Shown piece after piece: positions 24,481 to 34,548 of a DNA stretch of 64,000 nt. The stretch is taken from NCBI GenBank assembly GCA_009829735.1, contig CM020618.1, positions 13,250,568-13,314,567 of the forward strand, given 5' to 3'. The notes beneath the pieces were generated by a model. It did not search any database. It was not told the origin of the DNA and was given only the letters and a program-made list of their open reading frames with translations. The translations under genes were made by a program, and so were the position numbers. The stretch comes from Pyropia yezoensis. Its lineage: Eukaryota; Rhodophyta; Bangiophyceae; Bangiales; Bangiaceae. Positions within the stretch are counted from its first letter, which is position 1; every line of letters begins with the position of its first letter.

Positions 24481-26405
24481 GGGGACCGGGAGGGGTTGGG
24501 GTGCGAGGCACTGTCGCCGCCGCCCCTCCTCCCTTTCCTTTTTTTTTTTTCTTCTTTTTTGAGTGGCCACTCTAGCCACGTCGGGGCCGTGTCCCCCCGC
24601 GCTTGCCACTCCTCCCTCCCACCGCAAACGACCCGCCGCCGTACCGCCCGCGCAGGCGTCGGCGCCAGCGTTGCTCACTCGCACACCGGGCGTCTGGCGG
24701 TGTGCGCTGCAAGCAGCGGTGCCCGCGCAGGCCGCCACTGCCGCTCTGCCGCCCCTTGCTTGGTGGGCTGTCGGTGACGGCGGAGCCGTCGGGACTGCGC
24801 TGGGCGACTGGGCGGCCAGGCGGAGCGGGGGCACTTTGGCACCGCTGCCGCCCCGCCCTCCCTCTTTCCTCTCCTCCACCTGCGCCTGCTCCCCCCCCCC
24901 CCCCCCCCGCCCCCCCTGGCGTGGCCACCCGCGCGGGCAGGTCCAGCCGGCTGTCGACCGCCTCGGCCGCGCTGCCCGCGCGCCGCGACAGGCAGCCGAC
25001 GGTCGACCTGTGTCTGGCGGCTGCGCGCCCCACCACAGATCCGCCAGCAACCCAGACACGAAACTGTCTCGCCGCTGCAGGTCGTCGCGTCGGAATTTTT
25101 TGGGCGGGTTTTGAACCAGCTGTACATATCGGAATGTATGTATCTACTTACTGAAGTTGTTCTGTACGGCTCCCTCCTACACCCTACCACGCCGCTGTGT
25201 CGGAATTCTCCAGGGCGGGACCCCCTCCAGCTTGCATACAACCGTACAGCAGGAACAGTCTGTGTGGTGGCGCGACCACCAGCCAGGCCTCTCCCCCACC
25301 TGGTGATGGCGGCACTCGCGCAGGGGAGCGCGTGCTGCACACGGTGGGTGCGCGTGTATGTGTGTTCCGTATGTATCCTGCTGGACTTGCTGTTCGGTGG
25401 CGTGGACGGTGTGTGTGGTGTGGGTGGCAGCCGCCCGCAGGCTGGTGGGCTTGACAGCCGTCGCGCGCCTGCACCCGTGCCTTGCGCGTCCCGCGGAGTT
25501 GTATCTATGACGCGCTGTATCTGTTTTTTCCTCTCTGCCTGTGCTGTGCGCGTGCGCGCACGCTGCGGTGGACAGGCGCGGGCCGCATCCCCCCCCCCCC
25601 CCCCCCCCCCGCCTTCCACTACTGCGGCCGCTCCACCGCGGCCGCCACATCCTCGTCAGCACCTAAACAACCACACGTGGCGCCAGCCATCGCATCGTGG
25701 ATGGAGTAGATAGGCGGGTGGGGGGAGCGGGGGGGGGGAGGGGGTGATAGGGCCTGTGTGGGGGGGCACCGCGCCGCGCCGTGCCACCGCTCTCGCCACA
25801 CCCCCACCCGTTGCGGGGACATCCACTCCGGTGCGGCCGCGGCGACCATTTGTTCGCCCTCTGGTGGAAGAAAGTAACGGCCGCTGGCATCTGCTGCTCT
25901 CGGAGAATACTGACCAAGGCGCCCTGGTCGGCCGAGGCTGCGGGGGGGACCTGCGAGCGACACCCTGCGCTGAGCAGCCCCTCGACCACCCCTCTCCTAC
26001 GCGTCCCCCCCCGCCTCTTGACGCAGCTGTCCGCCAGCGCAGGTACCCTCTCCCCCTTTTGATAAGGATGGGACACCCTTCATAGCGTACCCCCGCCGCC
26101 GTGGAGGCCCGCAAAGGCGCTCTTACAGGGGGGGGGGGGTCGCGTCGTAGGGAGGGCGCGGAGGGGGGACGGGACGGACGGGCGCACGTTTGGCCACTTC
26201 TTTTGGTGCCCGCCCGCCCACCAACAGCGCCGCCCCTGCCGCGTCATTTGCCTGCCGCGTCATTTGTACTCTGCTTCACCCCCCCCCCACCAGCCTTCCT
26301 TCCTCTCTCCCTCCACGAGTGGCCACCGCTCTCCTTGTACCCCTCCCTGCTTCTTCTCTGCTCCCGGTGGGCCCCCGCAACTCCTGCCAACGACGGCTGG
26401 CAGGC
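24481..26405. other. GC-rich intergenic region with C-tracts
   Basis: This 1.9-kb stretch has no recognised gene. It contains T11 near 24540, a C-run of about 20 at 24892-24908, a C-run of about 20 at 25591-25610, and G-runs at 25730-25740 and 26131-26140. ORFs of 100-310 codons overlap on both strands, as GC-rich DNA produces by chance, and none shows a known motif. The segment before 26406 (C11 near 26280, then C/T-rich) is the likely leader of the RBR gene. Confidence 0.5.
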
Positions 26406-27926
26406 ATGACAGCAGAGGTGGCCCCCAGCGACCGCGGCCATCCGCCCGGCACTGACGTCCCCGGCAGGTCGACCGCCGTCACGGCCGCCGGTGGCGTCCC
26501 TGACCGGTGTACAGGGGCGGCAGTGGCGGACGCGGCGGCGGCAGCGGCATCGACCTTGGCAGCGGCAGCGGCGGCGCGGGGGACGGCGGGCGGCGGCGGC
26601 GGGGCGGCGCGTGCAGCAGCGGCGCCACGGCAGCCGCTCGGTGGGACCCCCGCCGAGGGCCTGCCGCCGCCGTATCTGCCGCCGCTGCCGTCGGCTCGGC
26701 CCGGCTGTGGTGGCAGTGGCCAGTCCGTTGCGGCGGCGGCCGTCGAGGCGGCCGCCCCCCCCACCCCTCAGAGCACCGCGGTGGCGGCTGCCGCGGCAAC
26801 CGACGGGGCACGACCACCACCGCCACCACCACCACCACCACCCACGGCAGCAGCAGCCGCGGCGGCGGCGGCGGGGGAGCCCCCCCCCGTGGCCACCTGT
26901 GACATCTGCTTTGAGACGGTCTCCGCCGCCCACTTTGCCGCCGTCGCCTCGTGTGGCCACCCCTACTGTGGGGGTTGCCTCACAGCCCACTGGGCCGCGT
27001 CGGTGTGCGGCCGCGGGTCGCTGACGCCCACGTGCCCCCGCCCTGGCTGCCGTGCCCCCGCCACCGACGCAGACATCCTGGCCGCGGGGGGCGCGTCCGC
27101 CTTGACCGCCACCGCCACCCCCACCGCCACCGCCACCGCCACCGCTTCCGCCACCGTCACCGCCAATGGCAGGCCCGCGGGCGATGCGGCGGTCGCCGCG
27201 GCAACGGCCGGGCGGCTGGAAGAGCTGCGCCGCGCCGCCGTTACGGCGGGCGACCGCTCCGCCGCGTGGTGTGCGGCGCCGTCGTGCGGCGCGCGGCTGC
27301 CGGTGCTGGACGGACCCCGCGGCGGCGGGGGCACCGCCCGCCGGTGCGCCGCGTGTGGCCGTCACACGTGCACCGCCTGTGGGGAGACCCACCAGCCGGG
27401 GGGGGCGTGTCGGGGGGGTGGGCGTCGACGGGAGGGTGGGCGCGGGGGTCGCACCGCCGCCTCCGTTTCCGCCACTGCCGCTGCTGCCGCCGTCGCCACC
27501 GCGGTGGTGGCGGCAGGGACAGCACCGCAACGGCTGGGGGCTGTGGGAGCGCCCGCGCCGGCGGCGGTGGCGATGGGGGACCCCCCCGCCGACGAGGACG
27601 CCCCCGGGAGCGCGGCCGACTGGTACCACCCGGGCGGGCAACAGGACAGCGGTGGGGTAGGCACCGCAAAGGCGGCAGCGGCGGCGGCGACGGCGGTGGC
27701 GTCTGCGTCGTTGCCTATGGCGGGGGGCCCCTCTGCGGCGGCGGGTGGGGTGCCTGCCGGGTGCCTCTGCTACGCGTGGCAGAGGGGGGTGGCCGCCACC
27801 GTCGACGCGGTGGGGTGGCTGGGCGACGCCGCGGCGGCCGCCGTCGGGGGGCTTTCCGAGTCGTGTCTTGGGGGGTGGGCTGAGGAGGCTCCCGCCAACG
27901 CACCGAGAGCGGGTGGGGGTGTGTAA
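26406..27926 (+). CDS. RBR-type RING1-IBR zinc-finger protein
   Basis: The protein has 506 residues, starting at the ATG at 26406. The first 160 residues are poly-Ala, Gly and Pro. RING1 begins at Cys165 (CDICFE), continues through CGHPYCGGC and ends with CPRPGC (about residue 222). After an Ala/Thr linker an IBR-like zinc finger starts at Cys289 (WCAAPSCGARL) and ends near 340 (RCAACGRHTCTACGETHQPGGAC). These are the first two parts of RBR ubiquitin ligases, which pass ubiquitin through a catalytic cysteine in RING2. I see no RING2 in the last 165 residues, which are Ala/Gly-rich with CLCYAWQRG near the end. It may be a degenerate RBR protein, or RING2 may lie in an exon I cannot see. Confidence 0.8.
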   Translation: MTAEVAPSDRGHPPGTDVPGRSTAVTAAGGVPDRCTGAAVADAAAAAASTLAAAAAARGTAGGGGGAARAAAAPRQPLGGTPAEGLPPPYLPPLPSARPGCGGSGQSVAAAAVEAAAPPTPQSTAVAAAAATDGARPPPPPPPPPPTAAAAAAAAAGEPPPVATCDICFETVSAAHFAAVASCGHPYCGGCLTAHWAASVCGRGSLTPTCPRPGCRAPATDADILAAGGASALTATATPTATATATASATVTANGRPAGDAAVAAATAGRLEELRRAAVTAGDRSAAWCAAPSCGARLPVLDGPRGGGGTARRCAACGRHTCTACGETHQPGGACRGGGRRREGGRGGRTAASVSATAAAAAVATAVVAAGTAPQRLGAVGAPAPAAVAMGDPPADEDAPGSAADWYHPGGQQDSGGVGTAKAAAAAATAVASASLPMAGGPSAAAGGVPAGCLCYAWQRGVAATVDAVGWLGDAAAAAVGGLSESCLGGWAEEAPANAPRAGGGV

Positions 27927-28721
27927 ATTAAAGATGGCGGCAGACAAGCTTCACGCCGTTGTAGTGTCATCCTCGCAACATGAAGGGCGCTGGTTACCAT
28001 GGCGGGTAGAACGTACCAGATGCTGGGCCACCGTTCTTTCTTTTCACGCTGGCGTGGCTCCGCAGAGCACTCGGAGGTAGCAGGGCCGTTGCCTTGACGT
28101 CTAAGTAGACACGGAGAGCTGTAAACAAGGTGCGAAAAAGGGATGTCCTTTGGCGGTCTGTGCGCCACGCCGTCACCAGAGGCGAAGTCCATGTGCTCTG
28201 CGTGTCGCAAGCACTGTGCGCTCTCACATGGGAGCACGGAAGCGTAGGAGCACCACTGCTGCACACACAGGGCGCTACTCCCGCGCGCCCTGAAGGGGAG
28301 CGCCCTCGGTCTCTCCGCACCCCCTCCCCCGCGGACTTGTTCGGCGCTCATGCCCACCGAAATCCGACTTGAACCGACAGGTCTAAATTCGCATCGTCTG
28401 CTGGTTGGGGTCCTCGCCTTGACCGTCGACGCTCCCCCACTTTGTGAGCCTCGCGGCTGCCGTCTCCCCCACTCCCTCATCTGGCCGCATCGGCCGCGGG
28501 CCGCGGCGTCCCACCGCCAACGTGTGCGGCGCTGGGTCTGCATCTGCTGCTATTGTGATTCAGCCGCCCCCCCTGTTCGCCTGCCTCGTTGGCGTTTGCT
28601 GCGGACGGTCCTCTCGTCTCCCGGCCGCTGGCCGTGGCCACGCCCCTCTTCCTCCTCGCTCTTGGCTGTCGGCTGCCTTTTTTTTTTTCTCTTTTGCTTC
28701 GCGGCCATTGCCCCTCATCCC

Positions 28722-28756
<35 letters not shown>

Positions 28757-28757
28757 G

Positions 28758-28788
<31 letters not shown>

Positions 28789-28804
28789 CTTCCCTCTTGG
28801 TGCC
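27927..28804 (+). promoter_or_regulatory. Intergenic region and leader of the LYR-motif gene
   Basis: No gene was recognised. The distal half (27930-28430) is of mixed composition. The proximal part turns C-rich and ends in a T11 tract (28679-28689) and two long C-runs, 28727-28754 and 28759-28787, interrupted by TCG and lying about 15 bases before the start codon. Confidence 0.45.
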
Positions 28805-29098
28805 ATGGCGTCCAGGGCCTCCATCCTGGGCACCTACCGGTCCCTCCTGCGCGCACAGCGAGCGGCATTTACGGGCGACGCGCCGCTGCAGGCGGCGGCG
28901 TGCCGCTCCATCCGCGACGCCTTTGCCGCGGACCGGGGGCTGGCCGACGACGCGGCGGTGGCGGCCAAGCTCCGCGACGCCCGCGACGCGGTAGCGTTTC
29001 TGGCCAACAACATCAAGCAGGCGCCCCTCACCCGCCGCGGGAACTACGCGGTGGACGCGGCAGAGGTGAATGACCCGCGGCGCCCGGGTTCGGGTTGA
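28805..29098 (+). CDS. LYR-motif complex III assembly factor (LYRM7/Mzm1-like)
   Basis: The protein has 97 residues, with a start in context TGCCATGG. The first helix carries the LYR-type motif YRSLLR (11-16) followed by AQRAAFTGD, and the second half (AAACRSIRDAF, AAVAKLRDARDAVAFLANNIKQAPL) follows the three-helix LYR fold. The FTGD and DA..FL.NN.KQA pattern is closest to LYRM7/Mzm1, the matrix chaperone that holds the Rieske iron-sulfur protein before insertion into complex III. Length is right for the family. The last 12 residues (DPRRPGSG) look unusual, and a GT directly after GCAGAG near 29067 could be a splice donor giving another C-terminus. It could instead be another LYR factor. Confidence 0.8.
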   Translation: MASRASILGTYRSLLRAQRAAFTGDAPLQAAACRSIRDAFAADRGLADDAAVAAKLRDARDAVAFLANNIKQAPLTRRGNYAVDAAEVNDPRRPGSG

Positions 29099-29634
29099 GG
29101 GGAAGCGGAGGCAGGGGGTGAATGTGCGTGGAGAGAGAGAGATGGGTGGGGCGTCGGAGGAGGGGCCGGGGCAAGACACAATGGGGAGGTGGGGTGGGGG
29201 CGCGTAAGGACGCGACGGGGACGGGAGGGGAGGGCTGTGGGCAGTGTGGAAGGACATGATGGGGGGAGGGCGGGCAGGGGAGACGGCCGTTTGCCAGGGG
29301 GGCATTTGGAGCCCTCGGGGGTGAGGCTGGCCCGGGGGTGCGGAATGAGCGTTTGTACGCGCAGCGAGCTTTGCAATAACGCATACGAAGGAGTGGGGCC
29401 GGGGGCGGCAGCCATGACGCCCGCGACGGTGAGGTATCCCCGCGAAAGGGTTGGCGGGTGGAAGGTGGGCCGACGGGGCCGCCACTGCCGCCGCCGCCGC
29501 TGCCGCTGCCGCTGAAGTCGCCGCCACCACTGCCGCCGCCGCCGCCACTGCCGACGCCACCGCCGCCGCCGCCGCCCGCTGCAGCAGCGCACCGCCCGCC
29601 GCACCGCCCCACTTTCAACCTCTCCCCCTCTAAC
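29099..29634. other. Convergent intergenic region
   Basis: The 3' flanks of the LYR gene (+) and the Vma22-like gene (-). The first 350 bp are G-rich; from 29475 there is a GCC-triplet-rich stretch that is an open frame in several registers. No independent gene is supported. Confidence 0.4.
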
Positions 29635-30459
29635 CTACCCTCCCCTCACCCCCTCGGGAGGCCCGCCCAGCCCCCCCCCCCCCCCCCCCCCCTGACCCTC
29701 CAGCTCGTCCAGCATCGCCACCACTGCCGCCCGCGCGGCCGCCGCCTCCACTGCCGCCCGCGTGGCGGTGGCAAACGCGGCCGCCGCCGCGCGGGCCGGC
29801 GCCGACCGCAACACGCCGCCGCCGCCGCCGCCCGCTGCTGGGGTACTGCCGCCACGCTTGCTACTACCACCCCCACCATCAATGCCACCGCCACCGCCAC
29901 CGCCACCGCCACCTCCACCGCCGCCGCCACCACGGCTGTCACCGTCACCGTCACCGCCACCGTCGCTGTCGCCACCGCCACCACCGCCACCGCCACCGCC
30001 ATCCTTTTCCCCGCGGCCCCGCCCACGGCGTCGCAGTCCACCGGCGGCAGGGTCCACCGGCGTTGGCCCTCCTCCTCCCCCGCCCGCCGGGCCGCCGCCG
30101 TCCTCCCCGGGTGGCAGCAGCCGCCACCCCCCCCCCCCACGTCGAGGCGGAGGCCCACTGGCCCGGCAACCACCACAGCCCCCCCCCCCCCAGCCCCCCC
30201 CCCCCCTCCCCCCGCCATCGTACCGAGCGCGTGCCGCCGACAGGTGCCCGTCAGCGACCGCATCGGCCACCGCCGCCGTTGACCGGGTGTAGGCGTCGAC
30301 GGCGTCGAGGAGGGCCACAACTGCCGCGTCCGACGGGTACCGCGGCGGCGGCGGCGGCGACGCACCATCCGGTGGTGCAAAGGAGGGGGCGGGGGGGGGC
30401 GCCGTCGCGGTGGCCGCCGCCCCTGCGGGCTCGCGGGGGGAGGGCGGAGCGGCGGCCAT
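29635..30459 (-). CDS. Vma22/CCDC115-like V-ATPase assembly factor (putative)
   Basis: The protein has 274 residues; the ATG at 30459 follows a C-rich leader on the minus strand. Two short conserved-looking blocks flank a long Gly-rich middle. Near residues 42-80 there is LLDAVDAY, then VADGHLSAARARYDGG; near 220-255 there is SAPARAAAAAFATATRAA, then MLDELEGQ. The N-block resembles Vma22/CCDC115 (LDxYxxL, then GxxxLAxARxxxG) and the C-block its final coiled helix (LRxAQxxFxxALxxxVE). Vma22 works at the ER in assembly of the membrane sector of the V-ATPase. The middle 110 residues are nearly all Gly and would be an unusual expansion. The match is weak and by eye; an unrelated Gly-rich protein is possible. 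Confidence 0.5.
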   Translation of the reverse strand: MAAAPPSPREPAGAAATATAPPPAPSFAPPDGASPPPPPRYPSDAAVVALLDAVDAYTRSTAAVADAVADGHLSAARARYDGGGRGGGGWGGGGCGGCRASGPPPRRGGGGWRLLPPGEDGGGPAGGGGGGPTPVDPAAGGLRRRGRGRGEKDGGGGGGGGGGDSDGGGDGDGDSRGGGGGGGGGGGGGGGGIDGGGGSSKRGGSTPAAGGGGGGVLRSAPARAAAAAFATATRAAVEAAAARAAVVAMLDELEGQGGGGGGGLGGPPEGVRGG

Positions 30460-31056
30460 GATGGATTTCTGGAATCGTCAGAGGGGAGACAGGGAGGGGG
30501 GAGGAAGGGAGGGGAAGAAGGGGGGGGGGGGGGGGGGGGTGAGAAGGGAGAAGAACACGAGAGAGAGGGGAATGGCAGCAAGGGGGATGGGAGAGGAGGA
30601 AAGGCTCGGGGGCAGAGGAGGGAAGGGAAAGGGCAGCGGCCAGAGGGCAGTGGGCGGGCGGCACTGGGCAGGGATGGGTGTGCCGTTTGTATGTAGGGGC
30701 GGGACAGCAAGTCGGCGTGGTCAAATCTTGACGGAGGGCGCGAACCGGGCTCCCTCCACATCCGACCACCAGATGCGCATCGAACACGGCCCAGGCGCTA
30801 CCGCCTCCCGGGTCTTTTTTTTCCTTCGCCCCTCCCACTCCCCCTCCCAGTAGGGCAGGCACTCTCCCCCATGGGTCATGTAGCACTGACGTTGGTATTT
30901 TTCTTCTCCCTTTCACTCTCCACGCCGCTCGCCCGCACGCCAAGGCGGCCTGCCAGGAGCAGCTGTACTTCATTGTACCGCCCCACCCCAAAGACAGATA
31001 CACCACCCCGCAGCGTAGCGCAGCACAGCAAACCAGCGTCTGGCTCCTCTAGCGAT
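30460..31056. promoter_or_regulatory. Intergenic region upstream of the Vma22-like gene
   Basis: About 600 bp. The G19 run at 30521-30539 reads as a C-run 60-80 bases ahead of the minus-strand start, followed by purine-rich DNA (30540-30650). T8 lies near 30815. No gene was recognised. Confidence 0.4.
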
Positions 31057-31393
31057 CTAACGACGCCCCGACGTGGTCGGCCGGCGGCCGCGGCGGCGCC
31101 CCCGCCGCGGCGCCGCCGCGGCAATCCGCCGCAGGTTGAACCGCACGTAGTCATCGTCGGCGAGGCTCACCCGCCGGCCGCCGCGGCCGGCGCTGCCGGC
31201 GCCCCCGCCGCGGCGGGCCGCCCCGCTGGCGCCGGCCCCGCCGCCGGCGCCGCCGGCCGGCGCCGGCCCCGCGCCACCGCCGCGGTCGCCGCCCCCCAGG
31301 GCGGCCGCCGCGCTCACCGCCGCCATGGGGCCGTCCGCGTCGGCGGCGGCGGCGGCACCGCCGCCGACGCCGCTGCCCCCGACAGGCGCGTCT

Positions 31394-31431
<38 letters not shown>

Positions 31432-34323
31432 CCCGCCGCCCCACGCCTTTTCGGCCGTTGACGCGCGGGGCGTGGTGAGACACCGGTCCTGCTCGGCAAA
31501 CAGCGACGCCCACGACGAGGACCGCGCCGACGATGGCGTCGGCGGCGCATCGGTGCCCCAGTCACTCGACCCGGCGCTGTCGCCGGGGCCACCGCCGCCG
31601 CCGGGGAAGGCGTCCTTCAGGAAAAACTGCGACAGCCGCCGCGGCAGGCCACCGCCGCCGCCACCGCCGCCGCCGCCGCCACCCCGGTCGTCGCCCCAGC
31701 CGCCGTCAAACGACCGGCGGGGCAGCAGCACCGAGCCGGGTCGGCGGCTGCGAAGGGGCACCGACCGCAGTGGCCGTAGGGCAGCCTCCCCGCCGCCGCC
31801 ACCGCCGCCGACGCCGCCGCCGCCTGTTCCGCGGCGACCACCACCACCACCACCACCACCACCACCACCGCCGCCGCCGCCGCCCTCGGGGGACATTGGC
31901 GACAGCATCAGCGCCGAGTTGCTGCACCACGGCGACAGTTCCGCGTCGGCGGCGCCCGCCGACGGCGGCGGCCGCGGCCCGCGGCCGCCGCCCAGAGCCG
32001 CCGCCACCCGGCTGCCCGTCCGCCTCAGCGTGGGCGGGGGGGGCGACACAGGCGACCCCATCCCCGATGCGTGGCGGGGACGGCCGCCCGCGTCTTCTGC
32101 GACAGCCACGGCCGCCTTCACTGTCGTCGTAGGCGCGGCAGCGGCGGCGGCGGGCGACCCCGCCCGGCTGCCCATCCTGCTGCTGCCACCGCCGCCGCCG
32201 CCGCCGATGGTGGCGCCGCCACCACCCGCACGGGACGTCCACGACTGGCCCCCCCCCCGGACGCTGCTGCCGCCGCCGTCGCCGCCGCCGCCGCCGCCCC
32301 CACCCCCCCCGCGGCCACTAGACAGGAGCGCAAACGTAAAGCGCCGCGACAGGGACGCCCGCGGGGACTGGCCCGGGGAGCTGTCGAGGCTCCCCTTTTT
32401 CCGACGCCGCCGCCCGCCGCCCGCCGGTGCCGTCACCGCCGCGGCCACCCCCACTGCGGTCGGCGTCGCGGTCGGCGCCGCGGTCGGCGCCGCCGTGGAC
32501 GCCGCGGTCGGCGCCGCCGCCGACGGCGCCGGCAGTGGTGACGACGGCAACGCCAGCGGGGGTGGTACACGCCTGCGTGCAAGTGCCTCCACGCCGCCGG
32601 CGACGCCGACGCCGCCAGCGTCGCCGACACCGCCGCCGCCGCCCAACCGCGGAGACGGCGGTGCAACAAACTGGACAGGCCCGGCGCGCCACGCCGCTGA
32701 CAGCTGCGTGCTGCCACCATCGAGGGAGGCCCGCACCGACGGCACGGGCCGCCGCCCGCCACCCCCACCGTCACCGCCACGGCCGCCGCCGTCACCGGCC
32801 GCCGATGGCAGGGGCGCCGACGCGAGCGCCGCCAGCCGCGGGGCGGCGGTCCACCCGTCGGCCGCCGTGACGGCGGCGGCAGCGGGAGCGCCGGCCCACG
32901 GGTGGTCGCCCGCAGGTGCCACCGTTGCCCCATGCAAGCTGTCGTCGTTCAAGGTGGCGGTGGCGGTAGTGGTCGTAGGGGTGGCGGTGGCGCCCGGCGT
33001 CGAGCCCCCCGACGAGAAGGCGGGCGACGCCGCGCCGTCGGCGCGCGACGGGCGTGACACAAACACGCGGGGCTTGCGGAGCGCCCGCCGCGGGGGTGAC
33101 GCAGCTGTGGCCGCGTCCCGCGCCCCGCCACCGCCGCTGCCGCCGCCGTCACCACCGTCACCGCCACCGTCCCCACCACCGCCGCCGCCACCGCAGCCGC
33201 CGCCGCCGCCATCCCCACCGTCGGCGCCGTCAGCGAGGCCGACCGACAGGGGCGGCGGGCGCGCCGTGGCGGCGCCCCCCCGCCCCCCCCCCGTCACGGC
33301 CGCCCCCGAGGCGGTGCTGCCAACCACCGCCGCCGCCGCGGGCGCAGCCGCCGGGGCCACGGCGGCAAGCGGCTGCCGCGCAAGCCAGTCGCCCACCTTG
33401 GCCCGCCCCGCGTCGGCGGCCGCCGCCGCAGCGGCCGCAGCCGCCACCGCCGCCGCCGCGGCGCCAACGGCGGCGGCCGCCACGGATGTAGGGGGCGGGG
33501 CGGGGGCGCTCCCCGCCCCCCCCCCCCTGCCGCCGCCGCCGACGCTCGCCCGCGGGCTGCTGCCCGCCGCCGCCGACACGGCCTTGACCACCACCCCCCG
33601 GCTGCGGTCCCAACTGGTCAGGGACCGGAGGCCCCCATCCTCCCAAACGCTCGTCGGCGATGCGGGCGGCGGCGGCACGCCCCCCCCCGCGTCGGCGTCC
33701 GAGGGGTGGTGGGAGAGGGGGGCGCCCGCGTAGAGGGCCTTGACGCCCCCTGGTGGCGGGCCCAGCGGGCCCGCCGCAACGGCGGCAGGCCCGGCCGCCG
33801 CCGCCGCGTCGGCGGGGCGGCGGGTCTTAAAGGTGGCCGCCCGCTTGCGGCGGAGGAAGGTGCGGATGGGCCCGCCGCCGCCGGCGGCGCTCCCCACCCC
33901 GCCCGCCGCTGACGCGGCGGCCTCCTCCAGCTTGCGGAAGCGGGGGCCCAGCAGGGAGCTGGTGCGGCCGCCGCTCCCCACCCCGCCCCCGCCGTCGCCG
34001 TCGCCGCCATTGACGCCGCCGCCGCCGCCTCCCGGCGGGTCGCCCCCCCTCCCGCCGGGGCCGCCGTCGACGGCGGCCGGCGGTGGCGGGGGCGGCGGCG
34101 GCGGCACCACCCGCGGCGTCACCCGCCGCCACAGGCTGTGGTCGGCCGACCGGAAGCGGCGGAGGCTCGCCCCCTCCCCGCCGCCCGTGGGGAAGCCGCC
34201 CGAGGCGGCGGGGGGAGAGGCAGCGGTGGCCACCACCGCCGCCGCCGACACCCTCCCCCCCGCCCCTCCCATGGCCGCGGGCGCGGCAGGGCCGCCCGCC
34301 ATCACCCACACGCTGTGGTCTCG

Positions 34324-34354
<31 letters not shown>

Positions 34355-34548
34355 TGCACCACCACCCGCTCGGCGGGTGCCGCCCTGGCAGCAGCAGCAG
34401 CGGCAGCGGCGGCGGCGGCGGCGGCAGCGTCTGCCGCGTCCGCAGCGTCGGCGGAGCGGGTGCGCCAAAAGCGCAGCCGCCCGGCGTGGCTGGGCGGCGC
34501 CGACGCGGCCGCCGTGGCTGCCGCGTCCGCTTCCAGCCACGAATCCAT
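31057..34548 (-). CDS. Hypothetical disordered protein with basic RRxS islands
   Basis: The open frame of 1163 codons is the longest in the window and starts at an ATG in context CGCCATGG. It is almost wholly poly-Ala, poly-Gly and Ser/Pro. Short basic or aromatic islands recur between the low-complexity spacers: RLRFWRTRSADA, ADHSLWRRVTPR, RKLEEAAASA, FLRRKRAATFKTRR, LRKPRVFVSRPSR, ASLSRRFTFALLSS, PLRSRRPGSVLLPRRSF, LPRRLSQFFLKDAF and RRVSLADDDYVRFNLRR. Several fit basophilic kinase sites (RRxS, RRxxF). These islands have sensible mixed composition only in this frame, which favours it over the competing plus-strand frame at 31325-33733. I do not recognise a family; a disordered phosphorylated scaffold is a guess. 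Confidence 0.4.

Noticed and set aside
24563-25114. 183-codon plus-strand ORF after CLPTM1
   Set aside because: No ATG start, low-complexity composition, and competing open frames of equal quality on the other strand.
31325-33733. 802-codon plus-strand ORF
   Set aside because: Pro/Ala strings only; the opposite-strand frame has more protein-like islands and a better start.
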